Source: Geomonas silvestris
GTDB lineage: Bacteria > Desulfobacterota > Desulfuromonadia > Geobacterales > Geobacteraceae
Assembly (NCBI RefSeq): GCF_014193515.1
Contig: NZ_BLXX01000011.1
Span: forward strand, 1 to 64,000
Direction of reading: 5' to 3'
DNA: 64,000 bases
In this document: in pieces, positions 8,022-16,583 of the stretch
Position numbering within the stretch: position 1 is the stretch's first letter
How the letters are laid out: each line of letters starts with the position of its first letter
The notes under the pieces: model-generated
Databases searched by the model: none
Told to the model about the DNA's origin: nothing
The model's input: only the letters and a program-made list of their open reading frames with translations
Program-made: the position numbers and the translations under genes

Positions 8022-9056
8022 TCAGGCGAGATCCAGCTCGACCTCGCGCAGGAAAACGGCTGCGTCCTCCGGCGAGGTGGGGTTGATGTAGAACCCGGTC
8101 CCCCACTCGAAGCCGGCGATCTGCGTCAGGCGCGGCACCAGTTCGATGTGCCAGTGGTAGTCGTACTCGATGGAACCCCAGTACTCGGGTTTGCCCAGGC
8201 GCTGCTGCCGGGGGGGCGCGGTGTGCAGGATGAAGTTGTAGGGTGGATCGCGCAGCACGCGCTTCACCCGGCAGAGCATGTCTTTCAAGGCCTGGGCCAG
8301 TTCCATGAGTTCCGCATCGCCAAGCAGCGCGAAGTCGTAGGAGTGCCGCTTGGGGTAGAGCCTCAGCTCGAACGGGAAGCAGGAGGCGTAGGGGGTGACG
8401 GTCACGAAGTTGCCGAACTCCCTGACCACCCGGACCCCCTCGGCTATCTCGAACTGCACCACGTCGCAGAAGATGCAGCGCTCCTTTGCTTCGTAGAACT
8501 CCTGGCAGACCCTCAGCTCCGTCGCCGCCACCGGCGGGGTGAGCGGCACCGCGATGAGCTGGCTGTGCGAGTGCGAGATGGGTGAGCCGGCGCGCCGCCC
8601 GTGGTTTTTGAAGAGCACCAGGTAGCGGAAGCGCGGGTCGCCGCGCAGGTCGAGGATGCGGGTGCGGTAGGCGATAAGGACATCGGTGATCTCGGGGAGC
8701 GAAAGGTCGGCGAGCTGCCGGTCGTGGTCAGGCGTCTCGATGATCACCTCGTGGGCGCCGATCCCCTCCATGACGTCGTACGGGCCATAGCCGCGGGTCT
8801 TCAGGTCCCCCTCGATGCGCAGCGCCGGAAACTTGTTGGGGATCACCCGCACCCGCCAGTTCGCCTGGTTGGGCTCGCCTTCGGGGCGGATCGCGAAAAT
8901 TTCCGGCGGCGTCTTGTCCTCGTTGCCGTAGCAAAACGGGCAGTTGGTGACGGTGCCGGTCTCCGGTTCCACCTGGAAATCGCGCGGGCGGCGGCCGCGA
9001 TCCGTCGCGATGATAACCCAGTGCTGTTTGAGCGGATCCCACCTGAGTTCGGACAT
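8022..9056 (-). CDS. galT: GalT-family nucleotidylyltransferase (annotated galT; ADP-glucose phosphorylase-like motif)
   Basis: 344 residues of the HIT-superfamily GalT fold. Zinc cysteine pairs are C39/C42 (CPFC) and C194/C197 (CIFC). The catalytic stretch is H162-S-H164-S-Q166, with H164 the expected nucleophile. Classical galactose-1-phosphate uridylyltransferases have HPHGQ there; HSHSQ is, from memory, what the plant ADP-glucose phosphorylase (At5g18200 type) has. The neighbour is ADP-glucose-using glycogen synthase and no other Leloir-pathway gene lies in the window. Either activity is possible, so the symbol names the family and not a proven reaction. The start is ATG at 9056. Confidence 0.85.
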   Translation of the reverse strand: MSELRWDPLKQHWVIIATDRGRRPRDFQVEPETGTVTNCPFCYGNEDKTPPEIFAIRPEGEPNQANWRVRVIPNKFPALRIEGDLKTRGYGPYDVMEGIGAHEVIIETPDHDRQLADLSLPEITDVLIAYRTRILDLRGDPRFRYLVLFKNHGRRAGSPISHSHSQLIAVPLTPPVAATELRVCQEFYEAKERCIFCDVVQFEIAEGVRVVREFGNFVTVTPYASCFPFELRLYPKRHSYDFALLGDAELMELAQALKDMLCRVKRVLRDPPYNFILHTAPPRQQRLGKPEYWGSIEYDYHWHIELVPRLTQIAGFEWGTGFYINPTSPEDAAVFLREVELDLA

Positions 9057-9080
9057 GTGACCTCGAGAACCTCAAAAAGG

Positions 9081-9306
9081 TTCTATGCTCTACGTTCTAT
9101 GTTGTACGTTCTATGTTGTACGTTCTATGTTGTACGTTCTATGTTGTACGTTCTATGTTCTACGTTAACGAATCTGGGTTTCGTTTCGTGAGGCAGCTCT
9201 TTGTTGGCCAGCAGGGTCACGGACCCTACCGTCACTCACCTTCCACCAACCAGCACCGTGGCAGGCTCGCCTTTCAACCGAGAACGTAGAACATAGAACA
9301 TAGAAA
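9081..9306. repeat. Word-repeat element, TTCTATG/TTCTACG heptad family
   Basis: The left arm (9081-9164) is exactly twelve 7-nt units alternating TTCTATG with TTGTACG or TTCTACG. After about 115 nt of unique sequence, 9280-9306 holds the reverse-complement words (AACGTAGAACATAGAA). The arms can pair into a long hairpin. It lies between the 3' end of the GH57 gene and the 5' end of the galT-like gene. The same family recurs at 41183-41354. Confidence 0.85.
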
Positions 9307-9320
9307 CGTTTCTTTGGTTT

Positions 9321-11531
9321 TCAGATAAGCCAGGTCTCCAGGTCGAGATCCGGGCCGGTGTAGCTCAACAAAAGCGGGGTATCGACCGGCCAGCGCCCCA
9401 CCTCCTCGCCGCTATGGGTCAGGGTGAGGTAGGCGAAAATCTTGTCCCCGGGGGTAAGCTGCAAGACCGCGAGCGGGATGCGCGCCTCGGCGATGCGCAC
9501 GACGCCGTACTGCGCCACCGTGCCGCTTGGCTGCCACCCCGCCGGCCCCTTCACCATGACCTGGTTCTCGGAAAGCCCGAGCTGCATGTCGAGACGGTAC
9601 TCGTTGGCATGGATCAGGTGCAGCGACACGACGTCCTCGCGCTTGAGGAACTTCTCCAGGAACTGCACGCCGTCGATCCGGACATAGAAGAAGTTCCGGT
9701 CGTAACCGTAGAAGAAGGACTGCAGCAGGTTTTCGCCGGCGTGGATCGCCGAGTACTGCTTGGTCAGGTCGTAGAGCCCCGCAGCCAGCCACTCGAAGTA
9801 GTCGGTCACCAACCCGGTGATCGCAGGAGTGATGAGTGCCGCCGGCTCCCGGACGAAGCCGGCCGGCGACTGCTTCTTGATCGGCTCGTAGAGCTCGCGC
9901 GGCACGGCGAGCCCCAAAAGCCGGTAGACGTTCATCAGGTGCCGGCGGAACAACAGGTCGAAGCTCGCGGAGTGCGGGGAGAAGTGGTCGTCTCCGTACC
10001 ACCAGAACCAGTCGCTCCCCTCCGCGGCGTAGAGCGCCTGCACCACCAGCTCCGCCACCTCCCCCCCGATCTCCTCCGGGGCGGGGTCGGCCTGCGCGGT
10101 GTCTCCCGAGAGCAGTGCAGCGACCGCCGGGCTATGCTGCACGGCGGCAGCCCTGGCCCGGGCGAGGTAGTCCCACCCGAGGTTCTCCTCGGGGTGCCCG
10201 ATCCAGATGCCGTAATTCGCGTTGATCCAGGAGCCGGGATGGATGTGGCTCAAGGTGCGCCGCTCGGGGACCCACTCCAGCACCTCGGAGAAGGTGGCCG
10301 GGGCGAGCCCGGGGGTGCCGGCCAGACAGTGGTAGAGCTTGCTCAAAAAGGGGAGCCCGTTGTCCTGGTAGTACTCCCAGGCGTTCTCCCCGTCCAGGAT
10401 GACCGGCGCCACCACCGAGCTGTGGCAGCGCTGGCGCACCTCCTTGAGCCGCCCCAGGAAGTCGGCCACCGCGCGCTCGGCCTCCCACTTCGAATAGGTG
10501 AAGCCGATCAGGTCGGAGAGCACGTGGTCCCTGAAGAAGATGGCGGTCTCGCTCTCTCCCTGCTGGTAGAAGTAGGGGCGGTAGAGCGCCTCCCGGTCGC
10601 GCCCCAGCCCGCGCGGCAGGCTCTTGGCGAGCACCCACTCGTCGGTGGCGGTCCAGGTGATGCCGCGCTCGGCGAGGATCCCCAAAGCCTCGTCGCTCAC
10701 CGCCCCCTCCGAGGGCCAGACCCCCTTCGGGGTGCAGCCGAAGAGCCGCTCGAAGCAGGCGATGCCGCGGTCCACCTGGCTGCGGGCGTCCTCGGGGTGC
10801 CTGAAGTGCTGGGTGGGGAGGGTGACCCGCGGCATGGCGCTCTGGGCCAGACGGGTGTCGCAGAGAAGCGGCAGGATCGGGTGGAAGTAGGGGGTGACCG
10901 AGAGTTCGACCTTCCCCTCTTCCTGCAGGCGTTTGTAGAGCGGGATGATCTCGCCGATCAGGACGCGCTGGGTCTCGAAGAGCAAAAGCTTGTCCGAGGC
11001 GGTGAAGTTCTTCCCCTTGCGCAGGAGCTCCCGGAACTCGGGATAACGGCGCCGGGCCGCCTCGCCGGTCCAGGTGAGGTAGAACCAGACCTGCAGGTCG
11101 AGGATCTCCTGGTCACCCATGACCCGCAGCCGGTCCCGGGAGCCGCCCCCCACGCCGTCACCGGCCAGGCAGTAGAGCTCGAGGTAGCGCCGGTGCGGCT
11201 CCACCATGCGCTGCCGGTTCGCCGAGAAGAAGTTGTCCAGGACGAAGAGGCGCTCCTCCTCGGTCATGTCGGCAGGCGCCATGCGCGCCCGGGAGAGGAA
11301 GGGATCGACCGCGGTGCCGGCGCCATAGTCCTGGATCTGCTCCAAAAGGGAGGGGACCAGGTTGAAGGTCACCTTGGCGCCGGGGGAAGCGTCAACGATG
11401 GCCGGCATATCGTAGTAGTCCTTGATGGCATGCAGGTAGGTCCAGGGGAGGATGTACTCCCCCTGGACCGGGTCCTTGTAGAAGGGCTGGTGCATGTGCC
11501 AGAGAAAGGACACGTACAGCGGTTCCGCCAT
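9321..11531 (-). CDS. Glycoside hydrolase family 57 protein (alpha-amylase/glucanotransferase type)
   Basis: 736 residues. GH57 enzymes cleave or transfer alpha-glucans with a retaining mechanism in a (beta/alpha)7 barrel. The N-terminal SFLWHMHQPF is the first conserved region. WPSEG carries the predicted nucleophile E275 and LDGENAWEYY the predicted acid/base D380. The C-terminal ~200 residues look like the beta-rich domain of the larger GH57 subgroup. It is cytoplasmic (no signal peptide). With glgA nearby, a role in glycogen or maltodextrin turnover is likely. The exact specificity cannot be told from motifs. Confidence 0.9.
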   Translation of the reverse strand: MAEPLYVSFLWHMHQPFYKDPVQGEYILPWTYLHAIKDYYDMPAIVDASPGAKVTFNLVPSLLEQIQDYGAGTAVDPFLSRARMAPADMTEEERLFVLDNFFSANRQRMVEPHRRYLELYCLAGDGVGGGSRDRLRVMGDQEILDLQVWFYLTWTGEAARRRYPEFRELLRKGKNFTASDKLLLFETQRVLIGEIIPLYKRLQEEGKVELSVTPYFHPILPLLCDTRLAQSAMPRVTLPTQHFRHPEDARSQVDRGIACFERLFGCTPKGVWPSEGAVSDEALGILAERGITWTATDEWVLAKSLPRGLGRDREALYRPYFYQQGESETAIFFRDHVLSDLIGFTYSKWEAERAVADFLGRLKEVRQRCHSSVVAPVILDGENAWEYYQDNGLPFLSKLYHCLAGTPGLAPATFSEVLEWVPERRTLSHIHPGSWINANYGIWIGHPEENLGWDYLARARAAAVQHSPAVAALLSGDTAQADPAPEEIGGEVAELVVQALYAAEGSDWFWWYGDDHFSPHSASFDLLFRRHLMNVYRLLGLAVPRELYEPIKKQSPAGFVREPAALITPAITGLVTDYFEWLAAGLYDLTKQYSAIHAGENLLQSFFYGYDRNFFYVRIDGVQFLEKFLKREDVVSLHLIHANEYRLDMQLGLSENQVMVKGPAGWQPSGTVAQYGVVRIAEARIPLAVLQLTPGDKIFAYLTLTHSGEEVGRWPVDTPLLLSYTGPDLDLETWLI

Positions 11532-11578
11532 GGCTTGGCTCTCCTTGTGGCTGCCCGGCTAAAAGGCGCCGTCCGTGC

Positions 11579-14089
11579 CTAGAGCGTCAGCTCCTTCTTC
11601 CACTTCTCCACTTTCTGCATGTACTCGTCCAGGAGCCGGTGCGCGGCCTTGGGGTCCTTCCCTTCGGCCACCACGTGCACCACCGGCTGGTACTGGTCGG
11701 GGAGCACCAGGACCCAGTCCTCGCCGAAACTCACCTTGATGCCGTCGATGAAGCTCGCCTCCTTGTCCAGGCTGTCCTCGCTCATCTTGCGCATGATCCC
11801 CCCCTTCTTCTCCCAGACACAGGGGACCTTCCCCTGCAAGAAGGTGCTGCGCCGCACCTCGCCTAAAACCTTGGAGAGCGGCAGCCGGGCGGCAGCCGAG
11901 AGCTCGATGGTCTTCGCGATGGTGAACATCCCGTCGAAGGCGGCCTGGAACTTCGGGAAGGCGAAGCGGCCGCTCATGGTGCCGGCCATGATCACCTCGG
12001 GGGAAATCGCGGTCTCGATCATGGAGCGCTCGGCGCTCTTGGTGCGCCGGACCGCGCAGCCGTTTTCCGCCGCTATCTGCTCGATCACCGAGGGGGCCGA
12101 CACCGGGACGGCGAAGGTACCGCGGGCCCCGCTTTTCAGCATGAGAGCGACCAGAAGCGGCAAAAGCTCCTCGGGGGGGTAGACCTTGCCGGTCTCGTCA
12201 ACGAGCGCCACCTCCTCGGCGGTCGGGTCGAGCCAGAATCCCGCCTGCGCCTCCAGCGTCACCACGATCTTGGAGAGCTGCTGCAGCGAGTGCGGCTTCT
12301 CGTCGGCGCTCTTCGAGCCGCGGCTTTCGTCCAGGTAGGTGTTGAGCCCGATCACCTCGACCCCCAGGTCGTTCAGGATCTGCGGGAGGATCTGGCCGGC
12401 CACCGAGTGGTTGAAGTCGATCACCACCTTGGACGCCGCGCCGCGGATCAGCTGCTGGTCGAGCCCCCTGAAGAACCCTTCGCGGTAGAAGTCGACCACC
12501 TGGGGGAGTTCGGTGATGCCGCCGGGCTCCTGGTAGTGGGCGCGCCTGAAGTTCTCCTTGTAGAAGATGCGCTCCACGTTTTTCCCCATGGAGCTCGAGA
12601 AGTCGAGGCCGTCGGCGTCGAGAAAGACGATCTCGGTGATGGCCGGGTCCTCCAGGCTCTGCCGGAAGTGCACCCCCCCCACCTCGCCGAAGGTGCGCAG
12701 CTTGTAGCGCAGGATGGGGAGCGAGATCATCCGGATGTCGCGCACGTTCACCCCCGCCGAGAGGATCCCCCCCAAAAAGGAGCGCTTCAGCATGCGCGAG
12801 GAGAGCGTCGAGTCGCGCCCCACCAGGACGTGGCTCCCTTTGGGGAGCGAGGTGCCGTAGGCGCACCCGAGCTTCGCCACGAACTCGGGGGTGAGTTCGA
12901 TGTTGGAGAGCCCCTTGATCATCTCACCCTCGAAGAGCGACTTCTTCCAGCGCTCGCCCCAGATCAGGTTGTCGGTCACTGTGGAGCCGGCTTCGATCAC
13001 CTTGCGCGGCCAGACCTTCACGTCGCGCTTTAAGTAGCTGTCCTCGCCGATCGAGGTGTCGTCGGCCACCACGACCCCTTCCTCCATCACGGTCGCCTGC
13101 CCCACGCTCACGTTGTTGCACAGGACGCAGTCGTTGATCTTCGCCCCCTTCTTGATGAAGACGTTGTCCCAGATCACGCAGCGGGTGAGCTTCACGCCGG
13201 GCTCGATGGTGCAGTTTCTGCCGATCACCGAGTCCTTGATCTGGGCCCCCGCCTTCACCTGGGAGTTGTCCCCCACCACCACGGTCCCCTCCATGAGGGT
13301 CCCCTCGCCGAGCCGCACGTCCGTGCCGATCCTCAGGTCCTTCCCCACCAGGTCCTTCTTGGGCTCGTCGATCTTCACGTTGACCTTACCCTTCAGGATG
13401 TCGTGGTGCGCCTCGCGGTAGCTGTCGGTGTTGCCGATGTCGCGCCAGTACCCTTTCACCGGGTAGCCGAAGAGTGCCGCCTTCTTCTTCAACAAGAGCG
13501 GGAAGAGGTCCTGGGAGAAGTCGAAGTTCTCCCCCTCGGGGATCATCTTGAAGACCTCGGGCTCGAGGACGTAGATGCCGGTGTTGATGGTATCCGAGAT
13601 CACCTCGCCCCAGCCGGGCTTCTCGAGGAACTGGGTGATGCGCCGGTCCTTGTCGGTGATCACCACGCCGAACTGCAGGGGGTCCTTCACCGAGGTGAGG
13701 GTGATGGTGGCGAGCGCCTTGTTGTTCTCGTGGAAGTCGATCACCTTCTGGATGTTGAAGTCGGTCAGAAGGTCGCCCGAGATGATCAGGAAGCGCTCGT
13801 CCAGGTACTTCTCGGCGTACTTCACCGCGCCCGCGGTCCCCATGTCCTCGAGCGGCGTCACGTAGGTGATGCGCACGCCGAAGTCGGCGCCGTCCCTAAA
13901 GAAGTTCTTGATGACGCTCGGCTGGTGGTAGAGCAGCATCACCAGGTCGGTGATACCGTGTTTTTTCAGGAGTTCCACGATGTGCAGCATGATGGGACGG
14001 TTCATGAGCGGAACCATCGGTTTGGGGATGTTGCAGGTAAGCGGTTGCATGCGGGTACCAAAGCCCCCCGCCATGATGACAGCCTTCAT
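11579..14089 (-). CDS. Sugar-1-phosphate nucleotidyltransferase fused to a degenerate phosphomannomutase-like domain
   Basis: 836 residues. The N-terminal ~235 residues are a nucleotidyltransferase with GGFGTRM and PKPMVP, which activates a sugar-1-phosphate with an NTP (mannose-1-phosphate guanylyltransferase type). A left-handed beta-helix with hexapeptide repeats covers about 255-380. From ~395 the sequence follows the phosphoglucomutase/phosphomannomutase family, but the phosphoserine loop, the DGDGDR metal loop (region ~617-624 reads WLDPTAEE) and the sugar-binding loop (~700-710 reads AGTMSGR) are not conserved. The second half may therefore be structural or regulatory. It is 47 bp upstream of the GH57 gene on the same strand. 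Confidence 0.85.
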   Translation of the reverse strand: MKAVIMAGGFGTRMQPLTCNIPKPMVPLMNRPIMLHIVELLKKHGITDLVMLLYHQPSVIKNFFRDGADFGVRITYVTPLEDMGTAGAVKYAEKYLDERFLIISGDLLTDFNIQKVIDFHENNKALATITLTSVKDPLQFGVVITDKDRRITQFLEKPGWGEVISDTINTGIYVLEPEVFKMIPEGENFDFSQDLFPLLLKKKAALFGYPVKGYWRDIGNTDSYREAHHDILKGKVNVKIDEPKKDLVGKDLRIGTDVRLGEGTLMEGTVVVGDNSQVKAGAQIKDSVIGRNCTIEPGVKLTRCVIWDNVFIKKGAKINDCVLCNNVSVGQATVMEEGVVVADDTSIGEDSYLKRDVKVWPRKVIEAGSTVTDNLIWGERWKKSLFEGEMIKGLSNIELTPEFVAKLGCAYGTSLPKGSHVLVGRDSTLSSRMLKRSFLGGILSAGVNVRDIRMISLPILRYKLRTFGEVGGVHFRQSLEDPAITEIVFLDADGLDFSSSMGKNVERIFYKENFRRAHYQEPGGITELPQVVDFYREGFFRGLDQQLIRGAASKVVIDFNHSVAGQILPQILNDLGVEVIGLNTYLDESRGSKSADEKPHSLQQLSKIVVTLEAQAGFWLDPTAEEVALVDETGKVYPPEELLPLLVALMLKSGARGTFAVPVSAPSVIEQIAAENGCAVRRTKSAERSMIETAISPEVIMAGTMSGRFAFPKFQAAFDGMFTIAKTIELSAAARLPLSKVLGEVRRSTFLQGKVPCVWEKKGGIMRKMSEDSLDKEASFIDGIKVSFGEDWVLVLPDQYQPVVHVVAEGKDPKAAHRLLDEYMQKVEKWKKELTL

Positions 14090-14130
14090 AGGTCAATCCT
14101 CCTTGGGAAAAATAACATCAGGAAATATCA

Positions 14131-14256
14131 AGTTGAGGTTGAGGTTGAGGAGAAGCCTTGACAGCCCGACCGGTACAGGATCTCTGCATATTTGCTGTTG
14201 ATCGGTTCAGGCTGCGTAGAAGCCTTCTTCTCAACCTTAACCTCAACCTAACCTGC
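14131..14256. repeat. Word-repeat element, GTTGAG hexad family
   Basis: The left arm (14131-14155) is AGTTGAGGTTGAGGTTGAGG plus AGAAG. The right arm (14224-14256) carries the complement (CTTCTTCTCAACC, CCTCAACC). The right arm contains the stop codon of the response regulator: minus strand reads GGCAGG, then TTAGGTTGAGG. The same family recurs at 23047, 26426 and 35848. Confidence 0.8.
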
Positions 14257-14625
14257 CGTTTGCGCCTTCTGCCTCTTGGCGAGTACCCGCTTGATCTCGT
14301 CTTTTAACTCCTGCATGTCGCTCGATTTCACCACGTAGCCGTCGGCGAGCCAGGCCGAGAAGTCGTCCTTGTAGCAGGAAAAAGCGGTGCACAGGATGAC
14401 CGGCAGGTTGTGGCGCTCCTTGACGATACGCTGCAACAGCTCGATGCCGCTTTCGTTTTTCAGCTTGATGTCTAGTACCACCAGGTCGAAGGCGTTACTT
14501 TGCAGTTTCTCGACCGCCTCCAGGGCAGAGCCCGCCGTCACCACCTGGTACCCCTCGTCGCTCAGTTCCTGCGCGTACAAAAGCCGGATATTCGCCTCGT
14601 CGTCCACCACCAGTAGTTGTGTCAT
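14248..14625 (-). CDS. Single-domain response regulator
   Basis: 125 residues forming one receiver domain with no output domain. The acidic pocket is DDE near residue 8, the phosphoacceptor is D52 (VVLDIKL), and T in ILCTAF and K in VVKSSD complete the switch. Its ATG is 2 bp after the stop of the upstream histidine kinase, so the two form a two-component pair. A longer open frame upstream is antisense noise. It ends inside a word-repeat arm that supplies the TAG stop. Confidence 0.9.
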   Translation of the reverse strand: MTQLLVVDDEANIRLLYAQELSDEGYQVVTAGSALEAVEKLQSNAFDLVVLDIKLKNESGIELLQRIVKERHNLPVILCTAFSCYKDDFSAWLADGYVVKSSDMQELKDEIKRVLAKRQKAQTAG

Positions 14626-14627
14626 CT

Positions 14628-16250
14628 TCAGATCGCCTCCTTGCGGGTACTGAGCCTGAGACTGTAGGTATTTCCGCCACCGGGGCGGTTCATGATGGAA
14701 AGGGAGCTCCCCTGCCGCTCCAGGATGGTCTTGCACAACGAGAGTCCGACGCCCCCACCCATCTCCTGGGTGAGGTAGAAGGGGGCGGTGAGCGCCTCCT
14801 GCGCCTGCCGGGTGAGCGCGGTGCCGCTGTCGCTGATGCGCACCAGGACGCCGTCGCCGTCGAGCTCCGTCTCTACCTTGAGCTCTCCGCCGCGCTCCAT
14901 GGCGGCGAGTGCCGTCGAGATGATGGTCTTCACGCAGTAGCTGATCTGCTTGTAGTCGATGCGCACCATGGGGAGCTCGTTGGCAAGCTCCTGCCGGCAG
15001 ACCACCCCGCTCTCCTCGAGCGTGGTCCCCAGTTCGTCGATGGCGCTTGAGAGGAGTTTGTTCAGGTCCCACAGGTCCATCACCGGGAAGAGCGACTCGG
15101 AGTAATCGAGCACCTCGCTTAGGACCTCCTCGAGCTGGCGCGTCTCGCGCACGATCGACTCGAGGTAGCCGTGGCGCTCGTCGTCCTCGGCGGTCCCTTT
15201 CAAAAGGGTGCGGGCGAAGCCGCCGATCACCATGAGGGGGTTTCTGATGGAGTGGGCGATGGAGGAGGTGATCTTCCCCACCAGGGCCATCTTCTCCATC
15301 TTGACGATGAGCTCCTGCTGCTCCCTCAGCTTCAGGTTCGCCGACTTCTGCTTGGCCACCTCCTCCTGGAGCCTCTCGTAAAGCGAGGCGCGCTCCAGGG
15401 CGAAGGCGACCGGGAAGGCGAAGGTCTCCAGGGACTGCATGTCCTGCAGGGTGATCGGCTTGTGGGTGATGCAGTTGTCGGCGATGATCACGCCGATGCG
15501 CCGGTTGCGCGAGATAAGCGGCATCACCAGGAAGGTGTCCACCCCGAGGATGCGGGCGAGGCCCCGGTCCAGGTCCGGGTTGTTGAGCGCGTTCTCGACC
15601 AGGATCGGCTTTTTGCTACGCAGCGCCCGGTTGAAGATGTGCCCCTGATCCGAAAGCGGCACGGTGAGCAGGGAGAGGATGTCGTGGAACTTCACCTTCT
15701 CGGAGGTGAGCTTGGTCTTTTGGAAGTTCTTGGCGAGTTCTTTGAGGGTGAAGTTGGAACGGCTCAGGTCCTCCCAGGTATGCCAGGCCTCCTCGTAGTT
15801 CTTGGGACCTACCCCCAGGTAGCCGCGGATGTTGCGGCGTTCCTTGTCGGTCATCAACAAAAAGGCCCGGTTCATGCCGAACCCCTTGCCGGCGGTGATC
15901 GCCGTCATGGCGACGGAGAGCACCTCGTCGAGGTCCAGGGAGGTCTGCAGCACCAGCCCCACCTCGCGCAGGAACTTGATCTCGCGGGTCTTGCTGTTCA
16001 GGAAGCTGAGCATGGCGCCCATCTGCGCCTTTTGCTCCTGGAACTCGGTGAGGATATAGGGGAGCACCTCGGCCAGCGGGTGCCCGGTGCTCTTTAGGCG
16101 GGCCAGGTCGTTCTTGAACCGGGGACACTCGACGCACTTTTCCACCACCCTGCGCCGGTGCGAGGTGTAGAGATCCTCCTCGCCGTCTCCGATGTACGGG
16201 CACCCCTCCGGTGTAATTTCGTCCTTACTCCAGCAGCATTCCCAATCCAA
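14628..16250 (-). CDS. Histidine kinase with N-terminal Cys-rich segment and GAF domain; atypical N-box
   Basis: About 540 residues. The first ~50 residues hold a Cys pattern (ECCW, EGCPY, EKCVECP) that could bind metal or an Fe-S cluster. A GAF sensor domain spans roughly 110-290 and a coiled-coil linker leads to the dimerisation helix with H333 in IAHSIRNPL. The ATP domain is odd: the N-box asparagine is a threonine (IISTALAAM, T446) and the G1 box reads DSGTAL instead of DxGxG. G2 (GGGVGLSL) is good. The TTG at 16250 follows GGAGGGG; an upstream TTG at 16301 is the alternative start. Probable partner: the adjacent single-domain regulator. Confidence 0.85.
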   Translation of the reverse strand: MDWECCWSKDEITPEGCPYIGDGEEDLYTSHRRRVVEKCVECPRFKNDLARLKSTGHPLAEVLPYILTEFQEQKAQMGAMLSFLNSKTREIKFLREVGLVLQTSLDLDEVLSVAMTAITAGKGFGMNRAFLLMTDKERRNIRGYLGVGPKNYEEAWHTWEDLSRSNFTLKELAKNFQKTKLTSEKVKFHDILSLLTVPLSDQGHIFNRALRSKKPILVENALNNPDLDRGLARILGVDTFLVMPLISRNRRIGVIIADNCITHKPITLQDMQSLETFAFPVAFALERASLYERLQEEVAKQKSANLKLREQQELIVKMEKMALVGKITSSIAHSIRNPLMVIGGFARTLLKGTAEDDERHGYLESIVRETRQLEEVLSEVLDYSESLFPVMDLWDLNKLLSSAIDELGTTLEESGVVCRQELANELPMVRIDYKQISYCVKTIISTALAAMERGGELKVETELDGDGVLVRISDSGTALTRQAQEALTAPFYLTQEMGGGVGLSLCKTILERQGSSLSIMNRPGGGNTYSLRLSTRKEAI

Positions 16251-16583
16251 GCGTCCCCTCCGCACCGCCAAGGAAAAGATAGCAACAGGCTGAAACGGCA
16301 AAAGTATAGCAGCAGGTTGAACCGTGACAAGGGTCTGCGAGATTTTTACATAAAATTATTAATTAACATTTGCGTGACAGGAGTTACCAGAGGGGAGCTC
16401 GAATCCCGGGCCAAGGCGAGCGCACTGGCGGGGTGAACCGAAAGAAGCGTAGCGCGCAGGGGCTGCAACTGGGGAGGGGAAAGGGGAGGCCCGGGAGCCG
16501 TCGCCTGGCACGGGGACGGCTCCCGGGGGAGAAAAAATGAATGTGCCTGTCGCTTCGGGCCGGTCACGGCGGACCGGCGCAGA
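16251..16583. other. Intergenic region with a GC-rich hairpin
   Basis: No gene seen. A perfect 13-bp stem pairs 16490-16502 with 16515-16527 (CCCGGGAGCCGTC). It is followed by GGAGAAAAAATG and GTGCCTGTC. There is no T-run, so a terminator is unlikely. It could be a dispersed REP-type palindrome; only a genome-wide search would show that. An AT-rich stretch (16340-16380) upstream of the histidine kinase may hold its promoter. Confidence 0.4.

Noticed and set aside
9414-11582. 722-codon plus-strand open frame
   Set aside because: It lies wholly antisense to the GH57 gene; long antisense frames arise from high-GC codon use. No ribosome site, and the composition is Gly/Val/Glu-rich without motifs.
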